DNA of 64,000 nt from Sphingomonas sp. TDK1 (lineage in GTDB: Bacteria > Pseudomonadota > Alphaproteobacteria > Sphingomonadales > Sphingomonadaceae): assembly GCF_001650735.1 (NCBI RefSeq), contig NZ_LXVY01000017.1, forward strand, positions 62,001-126,000, read 5' to 3'. The position numbers were made by a program, and so were the translations under genes. This document shows, piece by piece, positions 1-10,635 of this stretch. A model generated the notes under the pieces. That model had not been told where the DNA came from, searched no databases, and worked only from the letters and a program-made list of their open reading frames with translations. Positions within the stretch are counted from its first letter, which is position 1, and each line of letters opens with the position of its first letter.

Positions 1-1
1 C

Positions 2-850
2 CATGGGGTGCCGGCGCCTGTCGCTGGCGCAGCCGAGACGCTGGTGCAGATGGCACATATATCGGTGCAGGTGCTCGGCCGCGGCAGCCCGGTGGTGCTG
101 ATCCCCGGCCTGTCCAGCCCGCGCGCTACCTGGGACGGCGTGGTGCCGGAGTTGATCAAGAACCACCGCGTCTATCTGGTGCAGGTCAACGGCTTCGGCG
201 GCGACGATCCGCGCGCCAACCTTCAGCCCGGCATCCTCGACGGCATCGTGGCCGACCTCCACACGCTGATCGCCGACAAGAAGCTGGGCGCGGTGCCGGT
301 GGTCGGCCATTCGATGGGCGGGCTGGTGACGCTCCGGCTGGCGCGCGAACATCCCGAGGATGTGCGGAAGACGCTGATCGTCGATGCGCTGCCCTTTCTT
401 GGCGTGGTCTGGGGCGGGCTGCCGAACGTCGAGGCGGCCAAGGCGCCCGCCGAGATGATGCGCGCGCAGATGGCCGGGCTGTACGGCAAGCCCTTCCCGC
501 CGCTGCTCGCGCAGTCGATCGCGCGCCAGAACGCGCTCAAGCCCGCCTCGCAGGAAAAGGTTGCGGGCTGGTCTGGCCGTGCCGACATGCGGGTAAGCGG
601 ACAGGCAATCTACGAGGACATGCTGACCGACCTCCGGCCGGAGCTGCCGAAGATCACCGCGCCGATCACCGTGCTGGTGCCCTGGACCGAGGCGCGCGGC
701 GGCGAGGAGAAGATGCTGGGCCTTTACCGCGCGCAATATGCCGGGGCGCCGCACGTGACGATTCGCGGCGTTGGTGACAGCGGGCACTTCATCATGCTCG
801 ACCAGCCGGATGTGTTCGAGCGAGCGCTGATGACGTTCTTGGCGGGATAA
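2..850 (+). CDS. alpha/beta hydrolase, 5' partial
   Basis: Alpha/beta-hydrolase-fold enzyme, probably an esterase or lipase-type hydrolase of unknown substrate. The frame is already open at the left edge and the first residues look like the end of a signal peptide, so the true start lies outside the window; the GTG at 8 is only an internal candidate. Seen: an oxyanion-hole stretch VVLIPGLSSP near the start, the nucleophile elbow GHSMGG (Ser codon at 311), and a C-terminal GDSGHF that would supply the catalytic His. The acid residue is not obvious. It ends 28 bp from a convergent lipoprotein gene, with a GC hairpin between them. Family is secure; substrate is not. Confidence 0.85.
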   Translation, partial: HGVPAPVAGAAETLVQMAHISVQVLGRGSPVVLIPGLSSPRATWDGVVPELIKNHRVYLVQVNGFGGDDPRANLQPGILDGIVADLHTLIADKKLGAVPVVGHSMGGLVTLRLAREHPEDVRKTLIVDALPFLGVVWGGLPNVEAAKAPAEMMRAQMAGLYGKPFPPLLAQSIARQNALKPASQEKVAGWSGRADMRVSGQAIYEDMLTDLRPELPKITAPITVLVPWTEARGGEEKMLGLYRAQYAGAPHVTIRGVGDSGHFIMLDQPDVFERALMTFLAG

Positions 851-851
851 G

Positions 852-872
852 CCCCCCGCCTGCGGGCGGGGG
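852..872. terminator. hairpin between convergent genes
   Basis: An 8-bp GC stem (CCCCCGCC at 853-860 with GGCGGGGG at 865-872, loop TGCG) lies directly between two convergent stop codons. It could end transcription from either side, but there is no U-tract, so termination is inferred from position. Confidence 0.5.
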
Positions 873-877
873 AGCGT

Positions 878-1102
878 TCAACGCTGCTCGTTCTGGCAAC
901 GCTCGGGATGCTTGCGGCATTCCTTTTCGTGCTTGCGCATCTTCCGGCCGCGATTGCGATCGGCCTCGTCCTGGCTGGTGGTGGCCCAGTCAACCGCCTG
1001 GCCGCCGGCGCGGACCGGCAGCGTTACGACCTTGGCGGCGGTCTTCACCACGCATCCCCCCGCCAGCAGCGGCAGCACGAGCAGAACAGGGAGGATGCGC
1101 AT
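878..1102 (-). CDS. small lipoprotein, hypothetical
   Basis: A 74-residue protein with a lipoprotein signal: hydrophobic ILPVLLVLPLLAGGC ends in a lipobox whose Cys would be residue 17. The mature part is short, and its second half is very basic and charged (DRNRGRKMRKHEKECRKHPERC, shown in part: RKMRKHEKECRKH). It lies 10 bp downstream of the glycerophosphodiesterase gene on the same strand, so the two may be cotranscribed. I do not recognise a named family. It is probably a small periplasm-facing envelope lipoprotein; function unknown. Confidence 0.7.
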   Translation of the reverse strand: MRILPVLLVLPLLAGGCVVKTAAKVVTLPVRAGGQAVDWATTSQDEADRNRGRKMRKHEKECRKHPERCQNEQR

Positions 1103-1112
1103 AGGAATAGCC

Positions 1113-2183
1113 TTACTTGCCGCTGGTTTTCAGAAAGCTATCCCTAGCCGGTACGCCGATGGAAGGGAAATCGGTAAAGAAGCCGTCGATCCCGGCCTTG
1201 AGGAAGGCGGTGATCTCCTCCGCCAGATGGCCATGCGCGGCCGGATCGGTGCCGACCTGATAGGCGGGCATCAGGAAGAAATTCTCGGCGCGGAAGGTCC
1301 AGGGGTGGAGCTTCAGCCCCGCGGCATGGGCATCGGCGACCAACGTGGAGGGCGTACCGTCCTTGGCGATGATCTGGGTCAGCTCGGGGCCGATGCCGGC
1401 GGCGTATTGCGCGACGGCCTTGAGGCCCTCCGGCGTCGCCATCTCCTTGTAGCTGGCATAGGCGTGATCGGCCGGGCCTTCGCTGCCTGCCATCAGCTGG
1501 ATCAGCGGCACCTTGGTCATGGTGTGGAGCTGCTTGAGGTTGTTCACCTCGAACGACTGGATGAACACCGGCGCATCGGCACGGTCCCAACCGGCGGCCT
1601 TGAGCTTGGCGACCAGCCGCGCTTCGAGCGGCAGGCCGATCGAGGCGAAATAGCTGGGATGCTTGGTCTCGGGATAGATGCCGATCACCCGGTGGAGCCG
1701 TGCCGATTCCTTCTTGGCGAGCGCGATGATCTCGTCGAGCGTCGGGATCGTCGCCTGGCCGTCATAGGCGGTGTTGCCCGGACGGAGCTTGGGCAGCCGC
1801 TCCTTGGCACGCAGGGTCTTGAGCTCGGCGAGGGTGAAGTCCTCGGTGAACCAACCGGTGATCGTCTGGCCGTCGATCGTCTTGGTGGTCTTGCGGGCCG
1901 CGAATTCGGGATGCGCTGCCACATCGGTCGTGTCGGTGATCGCATTCTCGTGCCGGGCGACCAGTTCGCCGTCCTTGGTGGGAACGAGATCGGGCTCGAT
2001 GAAGTCGGCGCCGAGGTCGATCGCGCGCTGATAGGAAAGCAGCGTGTGTTCGGGTCGCTCGCCGCTGGCGCCACGATGGCCGATCACGATGATGCGGGGC
2101 ATGGGTTTCTGCATGGGCTTTCCTTGTCCGAAAGCGACGGTGGGCACCAGCAGTGCCATCGCCAACAGCATCAGTCTCGTCAC
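1113..2183 (-). CDS. glpQ: glycerophosphodiester phosphodiesterase
   Basis: Hydrolyses glycerophosphodiesters to glycerol-3-phosphate plus an alcohol, here in the periplasm. The 356-residue product begins with a Sec signal peptide (LMLLAMALLVPTVAFGQ). It then shows the GDPD core: IGHRGASGERPEHT with the catalytic His-Arg, IEPDLVPTKDGELVARHE for metal binding, and a later HPWTFR. Length fits periplasmic GlpQ-type enzymes. The start codon is GTG (2181-2183), supported by AAGGAG six bases upstream. It is divergent from the XdhC gene, and the small lipoprotein follows 10 bp downstream. The enzyme class is clear; the symbol is by family resemblance. Confidence 0.9.
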   Translation of the reverse strand: MTRLMLLAMALLVPTVAFGQGKPMQKPMPRIIVIGHRGASGERPEHTLLSYQRAIDLGADFIEPDLVPTKDGELVARHENAITDTTDVAAHPEFAARKTTKTIDGQTITGWFTEDFTLAELKTLRAKERLPKLRPGNTAYDGQATIPTLDEIIALAKKESARLHRVIGIYPETKHPSYFASIGLPLEARLVAKLKAAGWDRADAPVFIQSFEVNNLKQLHTMTKVPLIQLMAGSEGPADHAYASYKEMATPEGLKAVAQYAAGIGPELTQIIAKDGTPSTLVADAHAAGLKLHPWTFRAENFFLMPAYQVGTDPAAHGHLAEEITAFLKAGIDGFFTDFPSIGVPARDSFLKTSGK

Positions 2184-2237
2184 GGTCGTCTCCTTCGGCT
2201 AGGCGGGTAGAAAGCGGATGTGACGGGAGCGCGACAA

Positions 2238-3149
2238 GTGGCGGATAACGACGGCGTTCTGGCAGCGGCCGAGGCCTGGCGGGGCGCGAAGATGGCGCTG
2301 GCGACGGTGGTGACCACTTGGGGATCGGCCCCGCGCCCGCGCGGCAGCCATTTGCTCGTCCATGAGGACGGCCGCTTCGAAGGCTCGGTCTCGGGCGGTT
2401 GCGTCGAGACCGACATCCTGCAGACCGCCGCCGAGGTGATCGCCGGCGCGCCCGCGGTGGTGAAGGAGTACGGCGTCGCCGATGCGGCGGCGTGGGAAGT
2501 AGGCTTGCCCTGTGGCGGGCAGATCGCGGTGCTGGTGCAGCCGGTCGCGGCCAGCGGCTTTCCGCCCGCGCTGTTCGACGCGATCCGCGAGGCCCGTGCC
2601 GAGGGGCGGCCGATCGAGGTCGGCACCGATCTCGCCACCGGGCAGAGCGCGGTCGGGGGCACGGGGTTCGTAAACCGCTATGATCCGCCGCGACGGCTCC
2701 TGATCGTCGGCGCGGTGCAGATCGCGCAGGCGCTGGCTGGGCTCGCCCGCGAACTGGGCATCGCGACGACGGTGATCGATCCGCGCGGCCGGTTCCTCAC
2801 CGAGGAGCGCTTCCCGGGCGTCACGCTCGACGATCGCTGGCCGGACGAGGCGGTTACCGCGCTCAAGCCCGATCCGGCAACCGCGGTGGTCACGCTGAGC
2901 CACGATCCCAAGATCGACGATGCCGCGCTGATCGCGGCGCTGGCCCACTCGACCGGCTATGTCGCGGCACTGGGTTCCCGGCGCAGCCAGGCGGCGCGGC
3001 TGGAACGACTTGGCGCCGCGGGCGTCTCAGCGCAGGATCTCGCGCGGATCGAAGGACCGGCGGGGCTTTCGATCGGGGCGATCGGTCCGTCCGAGATCGC
3101 CCTGTCCATTGCCGCCGCCATGGTGAAGACCTTCCATGCTGACTCCTGA
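2238..3149 (+). CDS. XdhC/CoxI family molybdoenzyme maturation factor
   Basis: XdhC-family proteins bind molybdenum cofactor and promote its sulfuration and insertion into xanthine-dehydrogenase-type enzymes. Seen: the N-terminal XdhC_CoxI domain (ATVVTTWGSAPRPRGS, then EGSVSGGCVETDI) and a C-terminal Rossmann-like domain (LLIVGAVQIAQALAGLARELG, shown in part: LLIVGAVQIAQAL) ending IGPSEIALSIAAAM. I prefer the GTG at 2238 because GGGAG sits eight bases before it; GTG at 2220 is the longer alternative. It overlaps the next gene, a MobA-like nucleotidyltransferase, by 14 bp, the usual pairing for cofactor maturation. No molybdoenzyme structural genes are in the window. Confidence 0.9.
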   Translation: MADNDGVLAAAEAWRGAKMALATVVTTWGSAPRPRGSHLLVHEDGRFEGSVSGGCVETDILQTAAEVIAGAPAVVKEYGVADAAAWEVGLPCGGQIAVLVQPVAASGFPPALFDAIREARAEGRPIEVGTDLATGQSAVGGTGFVNRYDPPRRLLIVGAVQIAQALAGLARELGIATTVIDPRGRFLTEERFPGVTLDDRWPDEAVTALKPDPATAVVTLSHDPKIDDAALIAALAHSTGYVAALGSRRSQAARLERLGAAGVSAQDLARIEGPAGLSIGAIGPSEIALSIAAAMVKTFHADS

Positions 3150-3750
3150 AAAGACCGCGCTCGTCCTGCTGGCCGCAGGCAAGTCCGAGCGGTTCGCCGA
3201 CGGCGACAAGCTGACCGAGGAATATCTCGGCCATCCCCTCGCCTTCCACGTGGTGACGGCGCTGGAGAAGATCCCGTTCCTTGCCCGGATCGCGGTGGTG
3301 TCGGACACCACGCTCGATTTCGCGTCGCGCGGGTTCCAGGTGGTGGAGAATCCCGATCCGTCGAAGGGCCAGGCGCGGTCGGTGCGCTTCGGCGTCCAGG
3401 CGGCGGAGAAGGCAGGTGCGGAGGCGGTGCTGATTGCGCTGGCGGACATGCCGCGCGTCACCGTCGCGCATTGCTACCGGCTGTTCGATGCCTCGAACAA
3501 TGGCGCGACGTTGGTCGCGTCGAGCGACGGCGTGCAACCGATGCCGCCGGCGCTGATCGGGCGTGACCATTTCGCCGAGCTGTGCAGCCTGGAGGGCGAT
3601 GCGGGCGCGCGTACGCTGATCCTGCGCGGCCACCATGTCATCACCCGGCCCGAGGAACTGGTCGACATCGACACCCGGGAGGATCTCGAGGAACTCCGCG
3701 GGCGCGAGGCGGCCGCCGCTATTCGTGCCGCAAGGCGTCGATCGGATTGA
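3136..3750 (+). CDS. MobA-like nucleotidyltransferase
   Basis: NTP-transferase-fold enzyme of the MobA/MocA type, which transfers CMP or GMP to molybdopterin to form the dinucleotide cofactor. The 204-residue protein has the N-terminal nucleotide-binding motif LLAAGKSERFADGDKL and the metal-site region IALADMPRVT, followed by a short C-terminal part. It is translationally coupled to the XdhC gene (14-bp overlap), which suggests a CTP-using MocA-like role for a xanthine-dehydrogenase-type enzyme; that specificity is inferred. Its 3' end overlaps the convergent ABC permease gene by 32 bp. Confidence 0.85.
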   Translation: MLTPEKTALVLLAAGKSERFADGDKLTEEYLGHPLAFHVVTALEKIPFLARIAVVSDTTLDFASRGFQVVENPDPSKGQARSVRFGVQAAEKAGAEAVLIALADMPRVTVAHCYRLFDASNNGATLVASSDGVQPMPPALIGRDHFAELCSLEGDAGARTLILRGHHVITRPEELVDIDTREDLEELRGREAAAAIRAARRRSD

Positions 3751-4918
3751 GCGCCGCGGCGCGCCGGGCGGGGAAGAAGCCGAACACGATCCCGATCAGC
3801 GCCGAAATGCCGAAACTGATCAGGTTGATCGACAGGTCGAACTGGAAGGGCAGGGAAGCAAGCGTCGCCAGGCCCCAGGAGGCGAAGAAGGCGAGCACCA
3901 TCCCGATCATCCCGCCCAGGCACGACAGGGCCACCGCCTCGACCAGGAACTGCAGCAGCACTTCCTTGCCCAATGCGCCGATGGCGAGACGGATGCCGAT
4001 CTCGCGCGTGCGCTCCGTCACTGACACCAACATGATGTTCATGATGCCGATGCCGCCGACCAGCAGGCTGACCGCAGCGATGGCGGCGACGAACAGCGTC
4101 AGCTGCTGTGTCTGGTTCTGGATGGTCGAGGCGAATTCGGCGCTGTCGAAGATGTCGAAATTGTCGGGCTGGCCGGGGGCGATGTGGCGGCGTTCGCGCA
4201 AGAGGCCGGTCAGCGACTGTTTGACCGTGGCGGTGTCGTAGCCTTTCGCCACCGCGACCTGGATCGCCAGCACGTTCTGGTTGCCGACGAAGCGGCGTTG
4301 CACGGTCTTGAGCGGTAGCACCACGGTGGAATTGGGATCGCTGAACCCGGCATTGTCCCGCTTCTTCAGCACGCCGATCACTTCGCAGCTGACCGTGCCG
4401 AGGCGGAAGCGCTCGCCCACCGGATCCTCGTTGGCAAACAGATTGGCGCGGATGGTGTCGCCGATCACGCAGACGGACTTGCCGGCGGTCAGCTCGGCAT
4501 CGCTGAAGCGGCGGCCGCCGGCGAATTCGAGGTTCTGGGCGTCGAAATAGTCGTTGCTGGTGCCGGTGACCGACGCGGTCCAGTTCTGCGCGTTGCGCAC
4601 CGCCAGCGCAGAGGACGAGGCTTGAGGTGCGACCGCGCTGACGCCGCTCACCTGCTGGCGGATCGCCAGCACATCGGCATTTTCGAAGCTGGGGGGCGCA
4701 TTGCCGCCGCCGCGGCGCCCGCCGCTGGGGAACACGGTGAGCGTATTGTTGCCGAGCGAGCTGATCGACGCCTGCACCGAGGCCGACACGCCGTTGCCCA
4801 GCGTCACCATGGTGATCACCGCCGCGACGCCGATGATGATGCCGAGCGTCGTCAGGAACGAGCGCAGCAGGTGCCGGCGGATTTCGCGCAGCGACAGGAG
4901 GAGGGTGGTGAACAGCAT
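3719..4918 (-). CDS. MacB-like ABC transporter permease
   Basis: FtsX/MacB-type permease, the inner-membrane part of a tripartite export pump. The 399-residue product has one N-terminal transmembrane segment (FLTTLGIIIGVAAVITMV), a periplasmic MacB core of about 220 residues, and three C-terminal segments (around LFVAAIAAVSLLVGGIGIM, AVALSCLGGMIGMVLAF and LISFGISALIGIVFGFFPA). In Escherichia coli MacB the ATPase and permease are fused; here the ATPase is a separate gene 4 bp upstream. It is the last gene of the operon 8423 to 3719. The 3' end overlaps the convergent nucleotidyltransferase by 32 bp. Confidence 0.93.
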   Translation of the reverse strand: MLFTTLLLSLREIRRHLLRSFLTTLGIIIGVAAVITMVTLGNGVSASVQASISSLGNNTLTVFPSGGRRGGGNAPPSFENADVLAIRQQVSGVSAVAPQASSSALAVRNAQNWTASVTGTSNDYFDAQNLEFAGGRRFSDAELTAGKSVCVIGDTIRANLFANEDPVGERFRLGTVSCEVIGVLKKRDNAGFSDPNSTVVLPLKTVQRRFVGNQNVLAIQVAVAKGYDTATVKQSLTGLLRERRHIAPGQPDNFDIFDSAEFASTIQNQTQQLTLFVAAIAAVSLLVGGIGIMNIMLVSVTERTREIGIRLAIGALGKEVLLQFLVEAVALSCLGGMIGMVLAFFASWGLATLASLPFQFDLSINLISFGISALIGIVFGFFPARRAAALNPIDALRHE

Positions 4919-4922
4919 CGCC

Positions 4923-5627
4923 TCAGGCCCCCGCGCCCGCGGGGATTTCGGTGCGTTCGACCAGCCCGTCCTTGAAATGCACGATCGTCTTGGCGAAGGA
5001 CGCCATGTCCGGCTCGTGGGTGACCATCAGCACGGTGATGCCGAGATCGGCGTTCAATCGCTGGAGCAGCTTCATGATCTCCACCGAACGTTCGCTGTCG
5101 AGATTGCCGGTCGGTTCGTCCGCCAGCAGCACGTCGGGCTGGGTCACGATCGCGCGGGCGATGGCGACGCGCTGCTGCTGACCGCCCGAGAGTTCCGACG
5201 GCGTATGGTCGGCCCAGCGATCGAGCCCGACCTGTTCGAGCGCCGCCATCGCCGCTTCGCGCCGCACCTTGCGATGCTCGCCGCGATAGAGCAGCGGGAG
5301 TTCGACATTCTCCAGCGCCGTCGTGCGCGCGAGCAGGTTGAAGCCCTGGAACACGAAGCCGAGATAGCGGCGGCGCAAATAGGCGCGCTGGTCGCGGTCC
5401 AGCTGCTCGACATGCACGCCGCGGAACCGATAGCTACCGCCGGTGGGCACATCGAGGCAGCCGAGGATGTTCATCGTCGTCGACTTGCCCGAGCCCGAGG
5501 CTCCCATCACCGCCAGGAACGCGCCGGGCTCGATCGTCAGATCGACGCCCTTCAGCGCCTGGAACGCGGTCGGCCCCTCGCCGAACGTCTTGGTGATGCC
5601 CTGGAGCTGGATCAGCGGCTCGGTCAT
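4923..5627 (-). CDS. MacB-like ABC transporter ATP-binding protein
   Basis: ATPase subunit of the MacAB-TolC-like exporter, 234 residues, LolD/MacB subfamily. All motifs are visible: Walker A GASGSGKST, Q-loop FQGFNLL, signature LSGGQQQRVAIARA, Walker B VLLADEPTGNLD, and H-loop VTHEPD. The ATG at 5627 overlaps the stop of the adaptor gene (ATGA), so translation is coupled. The frame continues open upstream inside the adaptor gene, but that stretch has no family resemblance and is not part of this protein. The permease gene follows after 4 bp. The exported substrate is unknown: macrolides, lipopeptides or other small molecules are all possible. Confidence 0.95.
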   Translation of the reverse strand: MTEPLIQLQGITKTFGEGPTAFQALKGVDLTIEPGAFLAVMGASGSGKSTTMNILGCLDVPTGGSYRFRGVHVEQLDRDQRAYLRRRYLGFVFQGFNLLARTTALENVELPLLYRGEHRKVRREAAMAALEQVGLDRWADHTPSELSGGQQQRVAIARAIVTQPDVLLADEPTGNLDSERSVEIMKLLQRLNADLGITVLMVTHEPDMASFAKTIVHFKDGLVERTEIPAGAGA

Positions 5628-6952
5628 CAGTCCTGATCGTCCTTGGCGGGCTTGGCCGGGCCGTTGGCCTGGACGCCGACGATCACCTTCATGCCCGGTT
5701 TTAGCTGTGCGCTGGTCACCGCCGTGCGGCTGCCGTCGCTGGGGCCGGTGACGACCTCCACCTTCTGCGGCTTGCCGTCCTTGCCAACGACATAGACCGC
5801 CTGTTTGCTGCCGCGCCCGATCGCCTTTTGCTGTTCCTCGCGGCGGGGGCCGAACTGGATCCCGCCGCCGCCGCTCTTGGCGCCGGCATCCTGTGGCGTG
5901 AAGCGCAGCGCGCCATTGGGTATCAGCAGTGCGTTGTCGAGCTTCTCGACGCCGATCGTCGCGGTCGCGGTCATGCCCGGACGCAGCGTCAGGTCGGGAT
6001 TGGCGACCGACAGCACCGCCGCATAGGAGACGACCTGGTTGGCCGTGGTGGTGCTGCTCGTGGCGCTCGTCGTCGCGGTGGAGGCGGTGAGGTTGGAGCC
6101 GAGGTCGACGCGGGTGATCTGCGCCGGGAATGTGCGGCCGGGGAAGGCGTCGACGGTGAAGCTGGCTGGCAGCCCGACCTTGACCGAGCCGACATCGGCT
6201 TCGTCGATCGCGACCTCCAGCTTCATATGGGTGAGGTCCTGGGCGATCACGAACATGTTCGGCGTGCTGAACTGCGCGGCGACGGTCTGGCCGGCATCGA
6301 CCTGGCGGGCGAGCACCACGCCGTTCACTGGCGAGCGGATGATCGACTTGAAGCGTTGCGTCTGGTTCGACGAGAGCGACGCCTGTGCGGAGACGACATT
6401 GGCTTCTGCGGAGCGGAGATTGGCGACGGCGCGGGCCACCGCCGCGCGGGCAGTATCCAGCTCGGTCTTGGCGGGCACCTTGCCGCCCGACAGCCGGCTC
6501 ACTTCTTCCATGCGGCGCAGCTGCGCGGTTGATTCGTCCACCGTGGCCTTCGCCTGCGCCACGGCCGCCTGGTTGGCCGAAAGCGTTGCGCGGCTCTGGG
6601 TGATCGTATCGTCGAGCCGCGAGGGATCGATGATCGCGATCGGCTGGCCCTCGGTGACCCGATCGTTGACGTCCACCAACACCTTGAGGACGAGGCCCGA
6701 GATTTCCGAGCCCACCGTCACCTGCCGGATCGGCGCGAGCCGGCCGGTGGCGGAGACGGTGACCGCCAGTGCACCCTTTTCGGCACCCACCGTGATGTAA
6801 TTGGGCGGCGGCTTGGGTGCGAAGCAACGCGAGACGAGCAGCCCTAGCACTACCACGACCAGCGCCACGCCGATCCAGCGCAGGTTGCGCCGCCACCAGG
6901 GGCGCCGCTTGGTGCCCAGAAAGGCGTTGAGGTCCTGCGGTTCACTGGCCAT
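5627..6952 (-). CDS. MacA-like periplasmic adaptor (HlyD family)
   Basis: Membrane-fusion protein that bridges the ABC pump and the outer-membrane channel. 441 residues: cytoplasmic N-terminus, one transmembrane anchor (WIGVALVVVVLGLLVS), a biotinyl-lipoyl half-motif (SGLVLKVLVDVNDRVTEGQP), an alpha-helical hairpin rich in Ala and Gln, the second lipoyl half (IRSPVNGVVLARQVDAGQTV) and a beta-barrel domain. A Ser/Thr/Ala-rich insertion (around TASTATTSATSSTTTAN) lies in the barrel region. Start chosen at ATG 6952, which overlaps the channel gene by 11 bp; an upstream in-frame start at 7027 would lie inside that gene. Its 3' end overlaps the ATPase gene. Confidence 0.93.
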   Translation of the reverse strand: MASEPQDLNAFLGTKRRPWWRRNLRWIGVALVVVVLGLLVSRCFAPKPPPNYITVGAEKGALAVTVSATGRLAPIRQVTVGSEISGLVLKVLVDVNDRVTEGQPIAIIDPSRLDDTITQSRATLSANQAAVAQAKATVDESTAQLRRMEEVSRLSGGKVPAKTELDTARAAVARAVANLRSAEANVVSAQASLSSNQTQRFKSIIRSPVNGVVLARQVDAGQTVAAQFSTPNMFVIAQDLTHMKLEVAIDEADVGSVKVGLPASFTVDAFPGRTFPAQITRVDLGSNLTASTATTSATSSTTTANQVVSYAAVLSVANPDLTLRPGMTATATIGVEKLDNALLIPNGALRFTPQDAGAKSGGGGIQFGPRREEQQKAIGRGSKQAVYVVGKDGKPQKVEVVTGPSDGSRTAVTSAQLKPGMKVIVGVQANGPAKPAKDDQD

Positions 6953-8423
6953 CGGTGGCGCTGCCTGTTCTTGGAGGGAGGGGCGGGATCGGCGCGGCTT
7001 CGTCCCAGCCGCCGCCGAGGGCGACATAGAGCTGGATCAGCGCGGTCGCCTGTTCGGATTCGGCCTGGGACAGGCCGTTCTTGGCCGAAAGCAGCGCGCT
7101 TTCGGACTGGTTGAGCGTGGTGAAATCTGTGAGGCCCGAGCGGTAGCGGAAGCGGGCGAGCAGCGCCTGGTTGTTGGCGGCTTCCAGCGCGGTGCGGAAC
7201 TCGGTCTCGCGGGTGCGGGCGGCCTGCAGCGCGACGATCGCATTCTCGATCTCCTCCATCGCCTGCAGCACGCTTGCCTTGTAGCTGTAGAAGGCGCCGT
7301 CCGCCCCGATCCGCGCCGAGCGGAGCTGGCTGCGCAACCGGCCGGAATCGAAGATCGTCTGCGCGACATTGGCGAAAGCACGGCCGGTGATGATGTCGAG
7401 CAGCGAACGGACCGAACCGCTGCCCGAACTGATGCTGCCGCCGAGATTGAGGCTGGGATAGAGCTGGGCGCGTGACACGCCGATCTGCGCGGTGGCGACG
7501 GCAAGGTTGCGCTCGGCGGCGCGGACGTCGGGCCGCTGTCGCAGCGCGTCGGCGGGGATACCGGCGGCAACGCTCGCGGGGCCGCGGGGGATCGGCTTGG
7601 GGGCCTCCAGCGTGCCGCGCAACGCTCCCGGGGCCTGACCGGTCAACACGCCAAGCCGCGCGACATTGGCGGCATAGCTGCTTTCCAGCTGTGGGATGGT
7701 GGCGGCGGTCTGGGCGCGCTGCGCGCGGGCCTGTTCGGCGTCGAGCGAGGAGACGAGGCCCGCCTGCACGCGCCACTGGGCGATGCTGAGATTTTCTTCC
7801 TGGATGGCAAGGCTCTCGCGCGCATTGGCGAGCTGCGCCTGGGCGAGCCGTGCCAGCACATAGTTGCGCGCGGTTTCGGACTCGACCGTGAGCAGCACTG
7901 CGGCGCGGTTGAATCCGGCGGCCTCGTAGCTTGCGCGGGCGCCGCGCACGCTGCTGCGCACCCCGCCGAACAGATCGACCTGGTAGCTGGCGTCCAGCCC
8001 CAGCGAGAAGTTGCTGCTGCCGCCCTGCGAGAAGGAGGCGATGGTCCCGTCGGGCAGCTGCGTCGTGGTGGTGCCGCCGCGCAGGGGCTCGTTGCGCGAA
8101 TAGCCGGCCGAACCGCTGATCGTCGGCAGCAATGCGGCGCGCGACTGGAGCAGCGATTCGCGTGCCTGACGCAGCCGGATCACCGCCTGGGCGATGTCGA
8201 GATTGGCCGTTTGCGCCTGGCCGATCAGCTGGCCGAGCATCGGATCGTTGAACCTGTCCCACCAGCGAGACAGATCCTCGCGCGCCTGTACCTGCGGATC
8301 CACCGAGAATTGATCGGGCAAATCGATCGGCGCTTCGGCTTGTTGCGGGCGGACGGAACCGGTGGAGCAGGCTGCGAGCGGCAGTGCCGCACAGAGCAAC
8401 AGAGCAAGCGCAGGTCGTGCCAT
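6942..8423 (-). CDS. TolC-like efflux outer-membrane lipoprotein (NodT family)
   Basis: Outer-membrane channel of the efflux system, 493 residues, RND-type NodT/OprM family. A lipoprotein signal is visible (ALLLCAALPLAAC, Cys at residue 19). Two tandem outer-membrane-efflux repeats follow, with long helices and conserved stretches such as NLDIAQAVIRLRQARE and, in the second half, YPSLNLGGS. It is the first gene of the four-gene minus-strand operon channel, adaptor, ATPase, permease, all overlapping or within 4 bp. The supply of a dedicated channel is usual for MacAB-like pumps in sphingomonads. Regulation is not evident. Confidence 0.93.
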   Translation of the reverse strand: MARPALALLLCAALPLAACSTGSVRPQQAEAPIDLPDQFSVDPQVQAREDLSRWWDRFNDPMLGQLIGQAQTANLDIAQAVIRLRQARESLLQSRAALLPTISGSAGYSRNEPLRGGTTTTQLPDGTIASFSQGGSSNFSLGLDASYQVDLFGGVRSSVRGARASYEAAGFNRAAVLLTVESETARNYVLARLAQAQLANARESLAIQEENLSIAQWRVQAGLVSSLDAEQARAQRAQTAATIPQLESSYAANVARLGVLTGQAPGALRGTLEAPKPIPRGPASVAAGIPADALRQRPDVRAAERNLAVATAQIGVSRAQLYPSLNLGGSISSGSGSVRSLLDIITGRAFANVAQTIFDSGRLRSQLRSARIGADGAFYSYKASVLQAMEEIENAIVALQAARTRETEFRTALEAANNQALLARFRYRSGLTDFTTLNQSESALLSAKNGLSQAESEQATALIQLYVALGGGWDEAAPIPPLPPRTGSATDGQ

Positions 8424-8558
8424 AGCGTTTTATATGACTGATACGCTTGCGGGGATCCACCAAAAAAACATGTGCCTCCGAAACGATCTTGCGCCCAGGG
8501 GTGCCTTGCCTAGCTACCCCTTGCGCTCCTAGATGCCCGCCGACCAGGAGGGGTCTTG

Positions 8559-10496
<1,938 letters not shown>

Positions 10497-10502
10497 ACCC
10501 GC

Positions 10503-10550
10503 ACCGGGCCCCGCGCCGCTGCCCCCGGGCAGGGGATGCGCGGCCCGGTT
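10503..10550 (+). terminator. terminator-like hairpin after acs
   Basis: ACCGGGCC with GCGC on the left pairs with GCGC and GGCCCGGT on the right across a GC-rich loop. It lies 7 bp after the acs stop codon. The U-tract is short (TTTCACTTG follows), so efficiency is uncertain. Confidence 0.5.
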
Positions 10551-10569
10551 TCACTTGTAACGAAACCCA

Positions 10570-10598
10570 TTGCCGAGCGGAAAACTGCCCGATACACT
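10570..10598 (+). promoter_or_regulatory. candidate promoter of the M13 peptidase gene
   Basis: TTGCCG (10570-10575), a 17-bp spacer and TACACT (10593-10598) form a plausible housekeeping promoter 38 bp upstream of the start codon. Very similar -10 elements (TACACT, TACATC) with 17-bp spacers precede the genes at 31854 and 33883. Read by eye only. Confidence 0.4.
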
Positions 10599-10635
10599 CC
10601 CCTAACACACATCGATGTGGGGGGAATCTAACATC

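Noticed and set aside
4923-6896. A 657-residue frame joining the ABC ATPase to upstream sequence
   Set aside because: The first 420 residues are the shifted frame of the adaptor gene. The ATPase starts at 5627 with the usual family N-terminus.
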